A stretch of 64,000 nucleotides of DNA from Cellvibrionaceae bacterium (GCA_024707385.1 JANPZW010000009.1:723063-787062), one strand, 5' to 3'; numbered from the stretch's first letter, positions 28,172 to 38,744 are shown. Program-made: numbers and translations. Notes: generated from the sequence alone by a model not told the origin.

Positions 28172-29469
28172 TTAAGCGAAGGAAATCTTGCTGATTTTAA
28201 TGGCGAAATTTTCCAGCTGGTGAGTGTGGCTCTTGATCTGGCGCGTCAACAACGCACTCACAATCAAAGAGGGAATTGCCACAATGAGCCCCAACTCGGT
28301 GGTGATCAAAGCTTCGGAAATTCCACCCGATACCGTGGCAGCATCACCGGAGCCGAATATCGTCATCATTTTGAATGTTTCAATCATTCCGGATACGGTG
28401 CCCAACAGACCCAATAGCGGCGCAACCGCGGCGCTGGTTGCCACCACGCCCATGTATTTCTCCAGAACATGTTTGTTTTCCATAAGATTCGCAACCAAAA
28501 GATCGTCGCGCTGCTGGGAAACCGGATTGGCCAAGGCAATTTCGACAAGCCTGCGCTGGATCGCACCGGCATTGGCATAAGCATTTTTAGCTTCGCCGGA
28601 AAGTTCGTCCGGCGATCGGCTCCGCACACCTTGCAGCTTACCAGCAAGCGTGTCATCCACTTTTGGCAAACGGAAGAATTGACTCGCCTTTAAAATGCCG
28701 ATCAAAAGTGAAATCAAACCAAAAAATACGATCGGTATTGCCCATACGCCACCTTTTTTTAGATAGCTGAGCAAATTGTCTCCGTGATTACGCAACTGTA
28801 TGGCGTTACCGAGAGTGGGATCGAAAGGATAATAACCGCTGCCTTCCGCGCGCAAAGTCCACACATCTTTTTGTGCCGCGGAATCGAGAATATCCAGAAT
28901 ATAAGGTTCGAGGCCCGGTTCCCGCATCAATAAACCGGCGATACGAGTCTCCTCCTCGAGAGCAATTTCCACCGGGCCCAATTTGAGCACCGGAGCTTCA
29001 ACGACCTTACCCTGCTGATTGACCAACCGCAGCGGTTGCCACGCGGGATCCAGCGCGGCTTCCACGCGGCGCACAATTGAATCGAGCGGCTGATGCTGAT
29101 CCGTTTTGGCAATCCGGAAAGTATCCTGATAATGGCGCAGCATATGGGATTGATAATTGCTCTGAGTCTCCCATTGCTCCACACGCTCTTTTAATTTTTC
29201 GAGGCTCAGTACCTGCTCGTCGGTAAGGCGCTGTTGCACGGCGACTTTCGCGCGGGCATCGATGATCTGGCGCTCTCGTTGATCCAGTTTTTCCGCGTAA
29301 GCGCGGCTTTTGTCACTGATTCGGAGCTGCAAATTCTGCAATTCCGTTTTGGCGCGACTGATGCGCTGCATCAACTCCGCGTCGACCGATGACTGCGCAG
29401 AAGCAGCTGCGGAAAAAAAGCCAATAGAAAACTCACAACACCACATCGGAAAAAAGCAAATCCGCGCAC
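28172..29469 (-). CDS. TtpC-like MotA/TolQ/ExbB protein with periplasmic coiled-coil region
   Basis: The product has a signal peptide, a periplasmic N-terminal half with coiled coil (about residues 30-110, AELMQRISRAKTELQNLQLR) and a C-terminal ExbB-like membrane domain (GGVWAIPIVFFGLISLLIGI, VAPLLGLLGTVSGMIETFKM, GGISEALITTELGLIVAIPS). This architecture is that of TtpC, the extra subunit of the TonB2 complex. The open frame begins MWCCEFS, but adding one T-equivalent in the A7 run 29413-29419 reads FLLAFFSAAASAQ, a proper signal, starting at the GTG at 29469 after AAGGACTGC. Confidence 0.85.
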
Positions 29470-29483
29470 TTTTGCAGTCCTTA

Positions 29484-30262
29484 TTATTGATTGATCTTCA
29501 CTGGTAAAGAGACAAAATCAGCGGCAGTAGGATTTTGCAGCATGCCGTAAACCTCGGTGATCTGAGCTGCGTGCAGAGGTTTGCCAATTTCTGCGCTGGC
29601 CGCCTCCCCGTGCCACCATTTCCATCCCTGGGGAGTAGCGCGACCATAACCATAGAGCTTGCCATCATCACTGACATACCATCCCTGCCCCACCCCCCAG
29701 ATAGATCTGATTGACCTGCACAAGGAGGGAATTTTGTCCTTCGCCGTCTATGTTGAGTTCGCCCCGGTGCAGTGCGATTCGGCTGTCAAATTCCTCAGCC
29801 ATTTTAAAAAGAGTCAGCATCCGCTCAAGCTTTTCGCTGTTGCTGGCGGCGTCTTCCGCCACGAAATCAATCTGGGTTTGCCATTCTGTTTGGAGAGGGG
29901 GTGGAAGGCGCGGCATCAAGCTTCTGATGCGCAAATGAGTCTTTTTTAAGTTGCTCCGTCATTGACGCTTGTTCTTGCTCAAGCGTCTCCTGCTTCTGCA
30001 GCAAATCCGCGCGCCGCTGATCAACATCGCTCACTGCCTCAACCCTTTGCGCGGCGACTTCATTCAAGCGGCGCAATTCAATATCCATCAGGTTGAGGCG
30101 CTGCTCCAGATCCTGTTCACGCAAGTTCCAGCTGGATTGCAGCTGGCCTTTTTGTATTTCCAGGTTCAACCAATCATCCATTAATTGGTCTGGTTTTACG
30201 GCTGGCTCGGCAATAGCAAAAACAGGGGTTGCTGCAACAATTATCCAGAAAATTCGCTTCAT
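29484..30262 (-). CDS. DUF3450 family periplasmic protein (two frame breaks)
   Basis: A signal peptide (IFWIIVAATPVFAIA, start 30262) is followed by a coiled-coil region (QSSWNLREQDLEQRLNLMDI) and the DUF3450 C-terminal part (GWYVSDDGKLYGYGRATPQG, WKWWHGEAA). Two frame changes are needed. Removing one C near 29914 gives AALPPPLQTEWQTQID. Removing one base of the C6 run at about 29694-29699 gives IYLGVGQGWYV. The repaired protein has about 258 residues. DUF3450 is the first gene of TonB2/TtpC clusters and is thought to form part of the periplasmic complex. Confidence 0.82.
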
Positions 30263-30492
30263 AGCGTTCCATCGAAAGTATTGGACAAAAATTAATACGG
30301 CACACAAAGACGCAATCAGGGTATAGCGAAAAACACCAAATGCGCAAGAGAGTCCCGCTGACAGGATTTGTCAACACAATATGGCTATGATCCATCAGAT
30401 TTTATTATTCTTTTTGAGCATTTCATCACGCGTTTCACTTGTTTATGACATCGCCGCGCGACCAGCAAAACAACATAACTGTGGGAGCGGTC

Positions 30493-33400
30493 CTAAGACC
30501 GACCCAAACGCTCTCTCACTTTCTCACCCAACACCAGCATGCATGGTGTAAAGAATAATGTCAGCACCGTGGCAATGGCCAAGCCGCCGGCAATCGCGCT
30601 GGATAATTGTGTCCACCATTGGGTTGACGGCGCGCCAAAGCCGAGACTGGGTTGGAGCAGGTTGATATTGACCGCGAGAACCATCGGCATAAGACCCAAC
30701 ACTGTGGTAATGGAAGTGAGCAGAACCGGACGCAATCGCAAGCAACCGGTTTCATAGGCCGCTTCCACCGCGGAATTTTTTTCGCCACGAATCTGATTGT
30801 AGGTGTCGATCAGAATAATGTTGTTGTTCACCACAATTCCGGCCAAGCCGATCGTCCCCATTCCCACCATCACAATGCCGAAGGTTTGGCCATTGATCAA
30901 AAGCCCCAGCAATACACCCGCCGTTGATAAAACAATTGCCGACATGACCAGAAGAGTTTCGTACCAGCTATTAAATTGAAAAAGAAAAATCATCAACATC
31001 ATAAAAATCGCGGTGATAAAGGCCGTCGCCAAAAAGGTCGCAGCCTCCTCTTGATCAGCGCTTTCACCAGCGGATTTCACCTGCACTGTTTCCGGTAATT
31101 CCGGGGCGCTGGCCAGCAAAGCTTTCAGGCGCTCGGCGACTTGTTGACCGGGCGCGAGATCGGATTTGATGGTGATCGCGCGATTGCCATCGACACGTTT
31201 AATAACGCTGGTTTTGGGTGCAGGAGACAGGGTGATGAAATTACTCAAGGGAACCTGGCCGCGTGGCGTATTCACGGTCAGTCGCTCAATCTGATCCAGC
31301 GAGCGCCAGTTTTGTGGAAAGCGCACGCGAATATCCACTTCATCACTGGCGTCCTGCGGACGATACTTTGCTAGCAGGAGTCCGTTGCTCACCATCTGCA
31401 CCGCGTTGCCCACGGTTAAAACATCGGCGCCGAAACGTGCGGCTTCCGCACGATTCACTTCGACGCGCCATTCCACACCAGGCAGGCTACGGTCGTCCTC
31501 GATATCGACGAATCCGCCGAGTTTTTGCATTTGCGCGATCAGCATATCCACGGCTTGATCAGCGTCTTCTGGGCTGATGCTAGAGACCACCAGTTCTATC
31601 GGTTTGCCGCCAGATGGGCCGCTCTCCTGCTCACGGAATTCCAGCAATATTCCGGGAATATCCCTGGTGAGCTCGCGCATTTCGTCGAGGATCACGCGCG
31701 CGCGGCGGCGCTCGTGCCAATCGATAAATTGGAATTGCAGGGTGCCAACAACATCCGGCGGCATTTCACTACTCGCGCCTACCAATGAGCGGGCATACAG
31801 CGCTTTAACTTCCGACAAACCTTGCAGGCGACTTTCTACCTGCTGCAGTAATTTATCCCGCTCATAAATGGATAAATCACCGCGGGCGCGCACCCATACC
31901 TGGGCGGATTCCGGCTCAACTGAAGGAAAAAATTCAACGCCGTGATTAAAACGCGCATAGGCGAGAAACGTCATTACCACCCCGGCAATCACAACAAAAA
32001 AAGTCATTCCCGGCCGGTGCAGACATTTGTTCAGAGCTGCGGCATACCAACGCCCAATGCGACTCACCTGTTCTTCATGAGGAGTGGCTTTTCGCTGTGT
32101 GACCGAACCTAGCACCGGCAGAAATATCAAGGCCACAAACAGTGAAGCCGTCAGACAGATAATGACTGTTGCCGGCAGGTATTTCATAAATTGCCCGACC
32201 ACACCCGGCCAGAACAACAATGGGATAAAAACCGCGAGGGTGGTGGCGGTGGAGGAGATCACCGGCCACGCCATGCGCGTAGAGGCTGCCGCCCAGGCGC
32301 GTTTGGGTGGCATACCTTTGGATAAGTTGCGATCGGCCAATTCGGTGATGACGATGGCGCTGTCAACCAAAAGTCCCGCCACCAGAATTAATGAGAACAG
32401 AACGATGATGTTCATGGTGTAGCCGATCATCCAGATCACCAGAATACCCGCCAGAAAAGAGCCGGGAATGGTGATGCCCACCAGCATCGCCGAACGCATG
32501 CCCATGCTGGCGACAATCAGAATCATCACCAGCACCACGGCCGCGAGCACGTTGTTGAGCAGGTCGGAGAGCATGTTCTCCACCTCCTCGGACTGATCCA
32601 TGATGTAGTGGACTTCCATACCTGCGGGGAAATGCTGACGCGCCTGCTCCACCACGGCGCGAGCCTGTTCAATGGTGGAAATAATGTTGGCGCCAGCGCG
32701 CTTCTTCACTTCCAACACCACAGCGGGCTGGCCGTTGATACGGGCAAAACTGGCAGGATCTTTGAAAGTTCGCGTGATGGTGGCAACATCCTGAAAGACC
32801 ACGGTGGTATCGCCGTCCACCTTGATGGGCATATTCAGGACATCATCCAGATTCTCGATAACCCCCGGCACTTTCATCGCCATGCGGCCGGCGCCGGTAT
32901 CCAAACTGCCCGCCGCCACCAGGCGGTTATTGTTGGATACCAGGTTAAACAACTGCAGATAGTCGATGCCGTAGGAATCCAGCGCCTGGGGATTGACGAC
33001 GATTTCCAGCAAATCCTCCCGATCGCCGCCGATATCCACTTCCAGCACTTCCGCAATACCTTCGATATTTTCCTGCAGACGCCGCGCGATATAGACCAGT
33101 TCGCCCTCGGAAACCGGCCCGGCGAGACCTATGGATAAAACCGGAAACAGCGCCACGTTAATTTCGTTGACCGATGGCTCGTCCGCCTCACCCGGCAATT
33201 TTGCCCGCGCATCATCCACCTTGACCCGCACATCCTGCAGCGCCTTGTCGGCATCAAAACCGGCGTCAAATTCCAGCATGATCGAGGCATGCCCTTCGTT
33301 GGCGATGCCGGTCATCTTTTTAATCCCTTCGAGGGAGCGCAATTCATGCTCCATCGGGCGCACCAACAGGCGCTCGGCGTCCTCCGGGCTGATGCCGTCC

Positions 33401-33555
33401 AGCGTCATGGAGACATACATCATGGGGATGGCAACGTCGGGGTTGGCTTCCTTCGGAATCGCCTGATAGGCCGTCAGTCCCGCGATAAAGATAAAAATCA
33501 GCAGCGTGGTGACCGCACGCCCGCGGCTGATCGCCGCTTCTATAATCGCCTTCAT
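30493..33555 (-). CDS. RND efflux permease (AcrB-like)
   Basis: The 1020-residue inner-membrane pump has the RND layout: first helix (AVTTLLIFIFIAGLTAYQAI), large periplasmic loop, helices 2-6, second loop and the closing helices (GIVMVGMGTIGLAGIVVNNN, ILIDTYNQIRG). It exports toxic compounds by proton antiport in a tripartite complex with the adaptor encoded just upstream; the two genes overlap by four bases. The helix-4 motif reads LVDSAIVITE instead of the usual LVDDAIVVVE, so one of the two proton-relay aspartates is Ser. No outer-membrane TolC-type gene is in the window. Confidence 0.92.
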   Translation of the reverse strand: MKAIIEAAISRGRAVTTLLIFIFIAGLTAYQAIPKEANPDVAIPMMYVSMTLDGISPEDAERLLVRPMEHELRSLEGIKKMTGIANEGHASIMLEFDAGFDADKALQDVRVKVDDARAKLPGEADEPSVNEINVALFPVLSIGLAGPVSEGELVYIARRLQENIEGIAEVLEVDIGGDREDLLEIVVNPQALDSYGIDYLQLFNLVSNNNRLVAAGSLDTGAGRMAMKVPGVIENLDDVLNMPIKVDGDTTVVFQDVATITRTFKDPASFARINGQPAVVLEVKKRAGANIISTIEQARAVVEQARQHFPAGMEVHYIMDQSEEVENMLSDLLNNVLAAVVLVMILIVASMGMRSAMLVGITIPGSFLAGILVIWMIGYTMNIIVLFSLILVAGLLVDSAIVITELADRNLSKGMPPKRAWAAASTRMAWPVISSTATTLAVFIPLLFWPGVVGQFMKYLPATVIICLTASLFVALIFLPVLGSVTQRKATPHEEQVSRIGRWYAAALNKCLHRPGMTFFVVIAGVVMTFLAYARFNHGVEFFPSVEPESAQVWVRARGDLSIYERDKLLQQVESRLQGLSEVKALYARSLVGASSEMPPDVVGTLQFQFIDWHERRRARVILDEMRELTRDIPGILLEFREQESGPSGGKPIELVVSSISPEDADQAVDMLIAQMQKLGGFVDIEDDRSLPGVEWRVEVNRAEAARFGADVLTVGNAVQMVSNGLLLAKYRPQDASDEVDIRVRFPQNWRSLDQIERLTVNTPRGQVPLSNFITLSPAPKTSVIKRVDGNRAITIKSDLAPGQQVAERLKALLASAPELPETVQVKSAGESADQEEAATFLATAFITAIFMMLMIFLFQFNSWYETLLVMSAIVLSTAGVLLGLLINGQTFGIVMVGMGTIGLAGIVVNNNIILIDTYNQIRGEKNSAVEAAYETGCLRLRPVLLTSITTVLGLMPMVLAVNINLLQPSLGFGAPSTQWWTQLSSAIAGGLAIATVLTLFFTPCMLVLGEKVRERLGRS

Positions 33556-34646
33556 TCCGCGGCCTCGCGGAGATCAACCTGCTGGCCGGGACGCACGAAG
33601 CCCGCGCCCTGGGTGATAATCCGCACCCGCTCCGGCAATCCCGCCACTATGGCGCCATTGCCCTCGATACTGACCACCTGCACTGGATTGAATACCGCCT
33701 CGCTGTTTTCGTTCACCACATGAACACCCAAACCACCCTCTGCATTCAAGCTGAGCAGCGCTGGTGACACCCGGTGCGCGCTGACTGACTCTTGCTGGAT
33801 ACGCAAGGTGGCGCTGGCGCCGGCCACCCGCCAGAGCTCCGGGTTGGCGGCCTGGACTTCCACGTAGAAACTGCGTGTCGCCGGGTCGGCCGCCAGGCTG
33901 ACAAATTGCACCTGCCCTGCCATTTCGCGACCATCCAACAGCTTTATAGTCGCTCGCTGGCCGGGCCGGATCTCACCGGCCTGCAACTGCGGCACCTGCC
34001 CGCTCACCCGCACACGCGATGCATCCACTACCGTCATCAGGATTTCCCCCGGCTGCACCAGTTGTCCGACTTCCACATAGCGGCGATCAACGCGACCGTT
34101 AAATGGCGCCTTCGGCTGGCTGTAGTCCGCCGCCAGTTCCGCTGCTGCCAACTCGGCCTGGGCGCGGGCGAGTTCACTTTCCAGTCTCACCAGCTCGGTT
34201 TGCGAGATCAGCTTATCGGCCGTCAAGGTGCGGCCTCCCTCCAGCTCTTTTTGCCGCAGGCGAACATCAGCGCGCATCTGCGCCAGCTTCTGACTGCGCC
34301 CCTCGTCCGACAGTTTTAACAAGGCCGCGCCAACAGCGACCTCATCGCCCTGCTGCTTCAACAACTGTTCCACCCGACCCGCGACCTGCGCCCGCACATC
34401 CACTTGTTGCCAGGCGGTGATACTCCCCTGCACCAGCTGTTCACGCGGTACCGAGGTTGCCTCCGACCAGCGCACTTCCACCTCGGACAGCCCCTGCTGC
34501 GGCTTGACCTGCTCCCCCGGCGGCGTTTCCCGCGCACTTTGCTTATCCCCGATGAGCAGCCAAAGCGCCAAAACCACCGTGATGATGACGGCAATAAGCG
34601 GAGGGGATGGAGGCCAGGTGAAGTGCTGACGGAGAGAATGAAACAT
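33552..34646 (-). CDS. RND periplasmic adaptor (membrane fusion protein)
   Basis: A 364-residue HlyD/AcrA-family protein: one N-terminal membrane anchor (LIAVIITVVLALWLLIG), a lipoyl/biotinyl-like domain (VRAQVAGRVEQLLKQQGDEV), an alpha hairpin (LISQTELVRLESELARAQAE), and beta-barrel domain (YVEVGQLVQPGEILMTVVDA). The ATG at 34646 is preferred over a TTG one codon earlier. It links the RND permease to an outer-membrane channel and is translationally coupled to it through a four-base overlap. Confidence 0.9.
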   Translation of the reverse strand: MFHSLRQHFTWPPSPPLIAVIITVVLALWLLIGDKQSARETPPGEQVKPQQGLSEVEVRWSEATSVPREQLVQGSITAWQQVDVRAQVAGRVEQLLKQQGDEVAVGAALLKLSDEGRSQKLAQMRADVRLRQKELEGGRTLTADKLISQTELVRLESELARAQAELAAAELAADYSQPKAPFNGRVDRRYVEVGQLVQPGEILMTVVDASRVRVSGQVPQLQAGEIRPGQRATIKLLDGREMAGQVQFVSLAADPATRSFYVEVQAANPELWRVAGASATLRIQQESVSAHRVSPALLSLNAEGGLGVHVVNENSEAVFNPVQVVSIEGNGAIVAGLPERVRIITQGAGFVRPGQQVDLREAAE

Positions 34647-34769
34647 CAATCGAACCCTTGGAGAATTGAGCGACAGGTCGCAACCTTACGATGACGGAGG
34701 TGTTTGAACAAGCTGGAAAAATACGGAATTTATAATGAAGGTTGCAGATAGGACGTCGGCTGGATAGGC

Positions 34770-34795
34770 AAAAAAAGAGGGACCTAAGTCCCTCT
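34770..34795 (-). terminator. Terminator after the CE4 gene
   Basis: On the minus strand AGAGGGAC/GTCCCTCT with a four-base loop is followed by a run of seven T. It lies 27 bases after the deacetylase stop codon. Confidence 0.88.
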
Positions 34796-34821
34796 GCGAT
34801 TTTGACGGTATAGATCAGCGA

Positions 34822-36144
34822 TCAGGGCGCGACGGCTCGGCCTGTGGTGGGGCTGATACGGCCGGGGCACAAGCCTCTGGATTTGAGGTTGGCCGCAATC
34901 TGCGGAATGGCCTGCAGGGAGTTGTTCTGATTTTCGTGCATCAGAATAACCTGACCGTTCTGCAAACGACCTGCGGCAGAAACGATGTTTTGGACGCTGG
35001 CGCCGTTCCAGTCCTGCGAGTCCACGTCCCAAGTGATGGCATACAAACCAAGCGCCGATGCCGCCTGACGGATGGTGGCATTAAGCGTGCCGTAGGGCGG
35101 ACGGAAGATTGTCGGCTTGGGCGCGCCGGCGTTCTGGATCGCTTGAATGTCCCGGCTCAACTGGTCGGTCACCTGCGCGGAGCTGTAGTTGCCCATGTCC
35201 ACATGGTTGAAGCTGTGGCTCTGCACCTCTCCCACTTGCAACATCTGCTGAATCGCGTTGCGATTATTGCCGATAGCGCTGCCGTTGACGAAGAAAGTGA
35301 CGGGCACCAAATTAGCCGATTTCAGCGCATTGACGAAGTTGCCGGTATTGCCTGTCGGGCCGTCGTCATAGGTGATCGCAACGTAGCCGTTACAGTTGGA
35401 CGGCTCGGGTTCGGGTTCGGGTCTGGAGGTATCCAGGCGGCCATCCGCCGAATAGATCGCAAAGCCCGCCAGAGTGGCGTTATCCACGATGGACTGCAAG
35501 GTGATATCCAGGGTGCCATCGGTTACACGGACGTTTTCCACGACGTATTCAAAAGCCCCGTCGTGGCCGGCCTGACTGAACAGATCCAGGTTGGACAGAA
35601 CCGCCCGCCCCTCGACGGAGACGTTAAACGAACGCGCACCAGCGGCGGTATTGAAGATTTCCGCCATAAAAAGCTTGATCGTGAAAGTACCGGTGGTGAC
35701 CGGAATCTTATAACTGTAGTTGCCGTAGCGCTCAGTCTTGAACAGAGTATCAGCGGTGGTGCCGGCAATTTCGTCCTGCGTGGAGCTTGTCATACCGCCA
35801 TCGGAATACTTGTCCGCCTGAAACGTCACACCCTCATAAGTTCCGCCGGTGGTTGCACCGGAATCAATCGCAACCACCAGAGGCAGATTGCCGACACTAC
35901 CACCTGAGGAGCTGGAGCTGCTCGATGATGAGCTGCTGGACGAACTGGAGCTCGATGATGAACTTGAGGAGGAACTGGAAGAGCTGGACGAAGAGCTGCT
36001 CGACGAACTGGATGAGGAGGACGAACTGCTTGATGAGCTGCTGCTGGAAGATGGCTGGTTGCCACCCCCACCGCAGGCACACAGCGCGGCAGACACCACA
36101 GTGAACATGGTCCAACGGGCAAAACGCGCAGAAGAATTAATCAT
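34822..36144 (-). CDS. Polysaccharide deacetylase (CE4) lipoprotein with malectin-like module
   Basis: The 440-residue secreted protein has a lipoprotein signal (ALCAC, start 36144), a poly-Ser linker, a malectin-like module (VVAIDSGATTGGTYEGVTFQ and AEIFNTAAGARSFNVSVEGR) and a CE4 NodB domain. All five CE4 motifs are visible: ITYDDGP (catalytic base and metal Asp), HSFNHVDM (metal His pair), RPPYG, DVDSQDW and ILMHEN (catalytic His). It removes acetyl groups with a divalent metal; acetyl-xylan is a likely substrate given the CE15 neighbour with the same module, but chitin or peptidoglycan cannot be excluded. Confidence 0.9.
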   Translation of the reverse strand: MINSSARFARWTMFTVVSAALCACGGGGNQPSSSSSSSSSSSSSSSSSSSSSSSSSSSSSSSSSSSSSSSSSSSSSSSSSGGSVGNLPLVVAIDSGATTGGTYEGVTFQADKYSDGGMTSSTQDEIAGTTADTLFKTERYGNYSYKIPVTTGTFTIKLFMAEIFNTAAGARSFNVSVEGRAVLSNLDLFSQAGHDGAFEYVVENVRVTDGTLDITLQSIVDNATLAGFAIYSADGRLDTSRPEPEPEPSNCNGYVAITYDDGPTGNTGNFVNALKSANLVPVTFFVNGSAIGNNRNAIQQMLQVGEVQSHSFNHVDMGNYSSAQVTDQLSRDIQAIQNAGAPKPTIFRPPYGTLNATIRQAASALGLYAITWDVDSQDWNGASVQNIVSAAGRLQNGQVILMHENQNNSLQAIPQIAANLKSRGLCPGRISPTTGRAVAP

Positions 36145-36321
36145 ATATTTACCATTTGTTATTGGTTTGGCGGGCTGACACAAGAACATATAGGTTTTGG
36201 CGGAAATTTCTGCGGCGCGCTTCAAAATCTTTCTGCAGAGTCAAATTAGTACAGAAAATGGAATAAAAAGCGGAAATGAATTCGCCACATCCTGTGGTGA
36301 AAGAGAGACGAGAAACGGATT

Positions 36322-37158
36322 TCAACGCTCGCGATGATACATCCGCAAAGCGACAGGTGCGAAAATCGCGGTGATGATTGCGGTCGCGACCAGCACCCAG
36401 ATGACGCTGCTCATATCCGGTTGGCCGTGCATAAGTCCGCGCGAGGCGTTGGCGAGCTGGGTGACGGGATTGACACTGACAAAAGCCTGCAGCCAACCCG
36501 GCATAGTAGTCGGATCGACAAAAACATTACTCGCAAACGTCAGCGGAAATAAAAACAGAAAACTAGTGGTCATCACCGATTCCGGTGATTTAACCAACAT
36601 GCCGACGATAATCCAGATCCACGCGAGGCTGGAGGCGAAAAGCTGCACCAGCAATACCGCGAACACAATGCCAAAAAATCCTCCCTGCGGCCTGAAGCCC
36701 AACACAAATCCCAATCCCAGCACCATTACCGCAGCAATCGAATAGCGCAAAATATCTCCCATAAGAGCGCCAAAAACCGGCGCCGACGGCCAGATGGGCA
36801 TGGAGCGGAAACGATCGTAAATTCCTTTACTGATATCAGTGTTAAGGCCGACACCGGTGTAGACCGTAATAAACAAAATCGTTTGCACCAGAATTCCCGG
36901 CAGCAGATATTGAATATATTCCTTCGGCGAGCCCGCCAATGCGCCACCGAATAAATAGGTGAACATCAGTGTCATCATCAAAGGAAAGACCGTGACATCG
37001 AAAAGCTGAAATGGTACATGCTTGATTTTCAGCAGTGCGCGCCAGCCGAGCGTCAGCGCCGAACTCCAAGCATTCAAGGGCTTCGGCTTAACGGACTGCG
37101 AGAGAATAATTTTGCCGGCGATGTGATTGTTTACCAACGGCCTATCTGAGACTGTCAT
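36322..37158 (-). CDS. ABC-2 type transporter permease (DrrB-like)
   Basis: The 278-residue permease has six hydrophobic helices and the ABC-2 pattern: [40 protein letters not shown], and the C-terminal [20 protein letters not shown] region followed by a last helix. It is the membrane half of an exporter whose ATPase gene lies directly upstream and overlaps by four bases (ATGA). DrrAB-type pumps export hydrophobic drugs or lipids; the substrate here is unknown. Confidence 0.88.
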   Translation of the reverse strand: MTVSDRPLVNNHIAGKIILSQSVKPKPLNAWSSALTLGWRALLKIKHVPFQLFDVTVFPLMMTLMFTYLFGGALAGSPKEYIQYLLPGILVQTILFITVYTGVGLNTDISKGIYDRFRSMPIWPSAPVFGALMGDILRYSIAAVMVLGLGFVLGFRPQGGFFGIVFAVLLVQLFASSLAWIWIIVGMLVKSPESVMTTSFLFLFPLTFASNVFVDPTTMPGWLQAFVSVNPVTQLANASRGLMHGQPDMSSVIWVLVATAIITAIFAPVALRMYHRER

Positions 37159-38102
37159 GCTGCCACCTCGTTTTGCTGTGGTTTTCCTGTCAGCGCGAAA
37201 AATACTTCATCCAAACTAGGTGAGCCGAGCGAAAACTCCGCAACCGCAATTCCGCTATCATTTAACGCGTGCAACACTTGCATCGCTTTGGCGGTGTCCG
37301 CCACCTGCACACTTAATCCTTCGGTGGTGGATTGTACCTGGCCGCCGATCAGAGAAGTCAGCAGCGTTTCCGCAGCCGCCCGCTGCGCCGCATCCTGCAG
37401 ATGGATTTTCAAGGTGCCGCTGCCGACGGAGGCTTTCAGCTCGCGACTGGTACCTGCGGCAATCACCCTGCCGTGATCGATCACCGCCAGCCGGTCCGCC
37501 AGTTGGTCAGCCTCTTCCAAATATTGGGTGGTCAACAGCACGGTGGTGCCTATAGCAGCGATATCGCGCACCATGTCCCACACTTGGTTGCGGCTGCGCG
37601 GATCCAGACCTGTGGTAGGTTCATCGAGGAACAGAATTTCCGGCGTGACAATCAGGCTTGCGGCTATATCCAGGCGTCTGCGCATACCACCGGAATAGGT
37701 GCGCACCTGCCTGCCGGCCGCTTCCGCGAGATCGAACGCAGCGAGCAACTCCGCCGCGCGCTGTTTCGCACCGCGCCAACTGTGCCCGAGCAGGCGCGAT
37801 AGCAGCACCAGGTTTTCCGTGCCGGTGAGATCTTCATCCACCGATGCAAATTGTCCCGTGAGACTGACTTTGCTGCGGATCGCCGCAGGTTCGGTCAAAA
37901 GATCGTGCCCCAACACTCGAGCGCTTCCGCCAGTAGGCGCAAGCAGCGTGGCAAGTAACCGCACTGTGGTTGTTTTACCTGCCCCGTTGGGGCCCAAAAG
38001 ACCGAATACCGACCCTTTGGCAACACTCAGGCTGATGCCGTCCACCGCATGAGTGTCACCAAAGCTTTTGCGCAGATCCGTCGTTTCAATTGCGTAATTC
38101 AT
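37155..38102 (-). CDS. ABC transporter ATP-binding protein (DrrA-like)
   Basis: The 315-residue ATPase shows Walker A (GPNGAGKTT), the signature [13 protein letters not shown], Walker B ([12 protein letters not shown]) and the H-loop replaced by [13 protein letters not shown], in which Gln stands in the usual His position as in the DrrA/daunorubicin-resistance group. A C-terminal DUF4162-like domain follows (about residues 230-310). It powers the DrrB-like permease encoded next. The spacing and overlap show a two-gene operon, with a small SRPBCC gene 36 bases upstream. Confidence 0.9.
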   Translation of the reverse strand: MNYAIETTDLRKSFGDTHAVDGISLSVAKGSVFGLLGPNGAGKTTTVRLLATLLAPTGGSARVLGHDLLTEPAAIRSKVSLTGQFASVDEDLTGTENLVLLSRLLGHSWRGAKQRAAELLAAFDLAEAAGRQVRTYSGGMRRRLDIAASLIVTPEILFLDEPTTGLDPRSRNQVWDMVRDIAAIGTTVLLTTQYLEEADQLADRLAVIDHGRVIAAGTSRELKASVGSGTLKIHLQDAAQRAAAETLLTSLIGGQVQSTTEGLSVQVADTAKAMQVLHALNDSGIAVAEFSLGSPSLDEVFFALTGKPQQNEVAA

Positions 38103-38138
38103 AGATATCCTTAAATAAAATTTTCTGGCCGAACGCCC

Positions 38139-38588
38139 TTACGCATCCGGAATTTCCGGCTCGACCAGTGCTGCAAGGAACTGCAGGGATTCCTGCCAGC
38201 CCAGATAACAGGACTCCACCGGAATCACGTCTGGAATGCCCTCTTGCACTATGGTGATGTCAACTCCGCAGGAAACCGCGCGTATGTCCACGGTTGTGGT
38301 CATTTCTCCCGGCAGCTCCGGGGCGTCGAATTTCGCGGTATAACTCACCCGCTGATTCGGTTCGAGACCTTTATAAATTCCACCAAACGAATGGCTGTTG
38401 CCGGTGCTGAAATTGGTAAAACTCATGCGCCAGGATCCACCCACTACCGGATTCTGCTCATGAATTTTTGCTGTGAAGCCTTTGGGTGGCAGCCAGCGTA
38501 CCCACGCCTCAGGCTCGACAAAAGCACGGTAGATTTTTTCTGGCGTGGAAACCAGAACGCGATGCAGTTTTACAATATTGTTGGGCAT
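38139..38588 (-). CDS. SRPBCC/AHSA1-domain protein
   Basis: A cytosolic 149-residue START-like protein: VLVSTPEKIYRAFVEPEAWV, WLPPKGFTAKIHEQNPVVGG, YKGLEPNQRVSYTAKFD and the C-terminal CYLGWQESLQFLAALVEPEI helix. Such proteins bind small hydrophobic ligands or act with Hsp90-like proteins. The gene ends 36 bases before the ABC ATPase gene on the same strand, so the three genes may be one operon. It is a different subgroup from the lipidated AHSA1 protein at 2.5-3.0 kb. Confidence 0.85.
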   Translation of the reverse strand: MPNNIVKLHRVLVSTPEKIYRAFVEPEAWVRWLPPKGFTAKIHEQNPVVGGSWRMSFTNFSTGNSHSFGGIYKGLEPNQRVSYTAKFDAPELPGEMTTTVDIRAVSCGVDITIVQEGIPDVIPVESCYLGWQESLQFLAALVEPEIPDA

Positions 38589-38744
38589 GGTGGCCTCCTT
38601 TTATGTCAGATGTTTCTCTTAATCGACGCTCACCTCAGTGAATCGACAAGCCAGATAAAATTTTTACGCAGATTTGAAATGAGAGCGGGGCTTGTGCTTC
38701 ATGCCAAAAAGACCCGCACAGATAGCGGATCCCGCGCCACAACG

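Noticed and set aside
34936..35907. A 323-codon open frame on the plus strand
   Set aside because: It lies antisense to the CE4 lipoprotein, whose motifs are certain. The frame is long only because of codon bias on the opposite strand.
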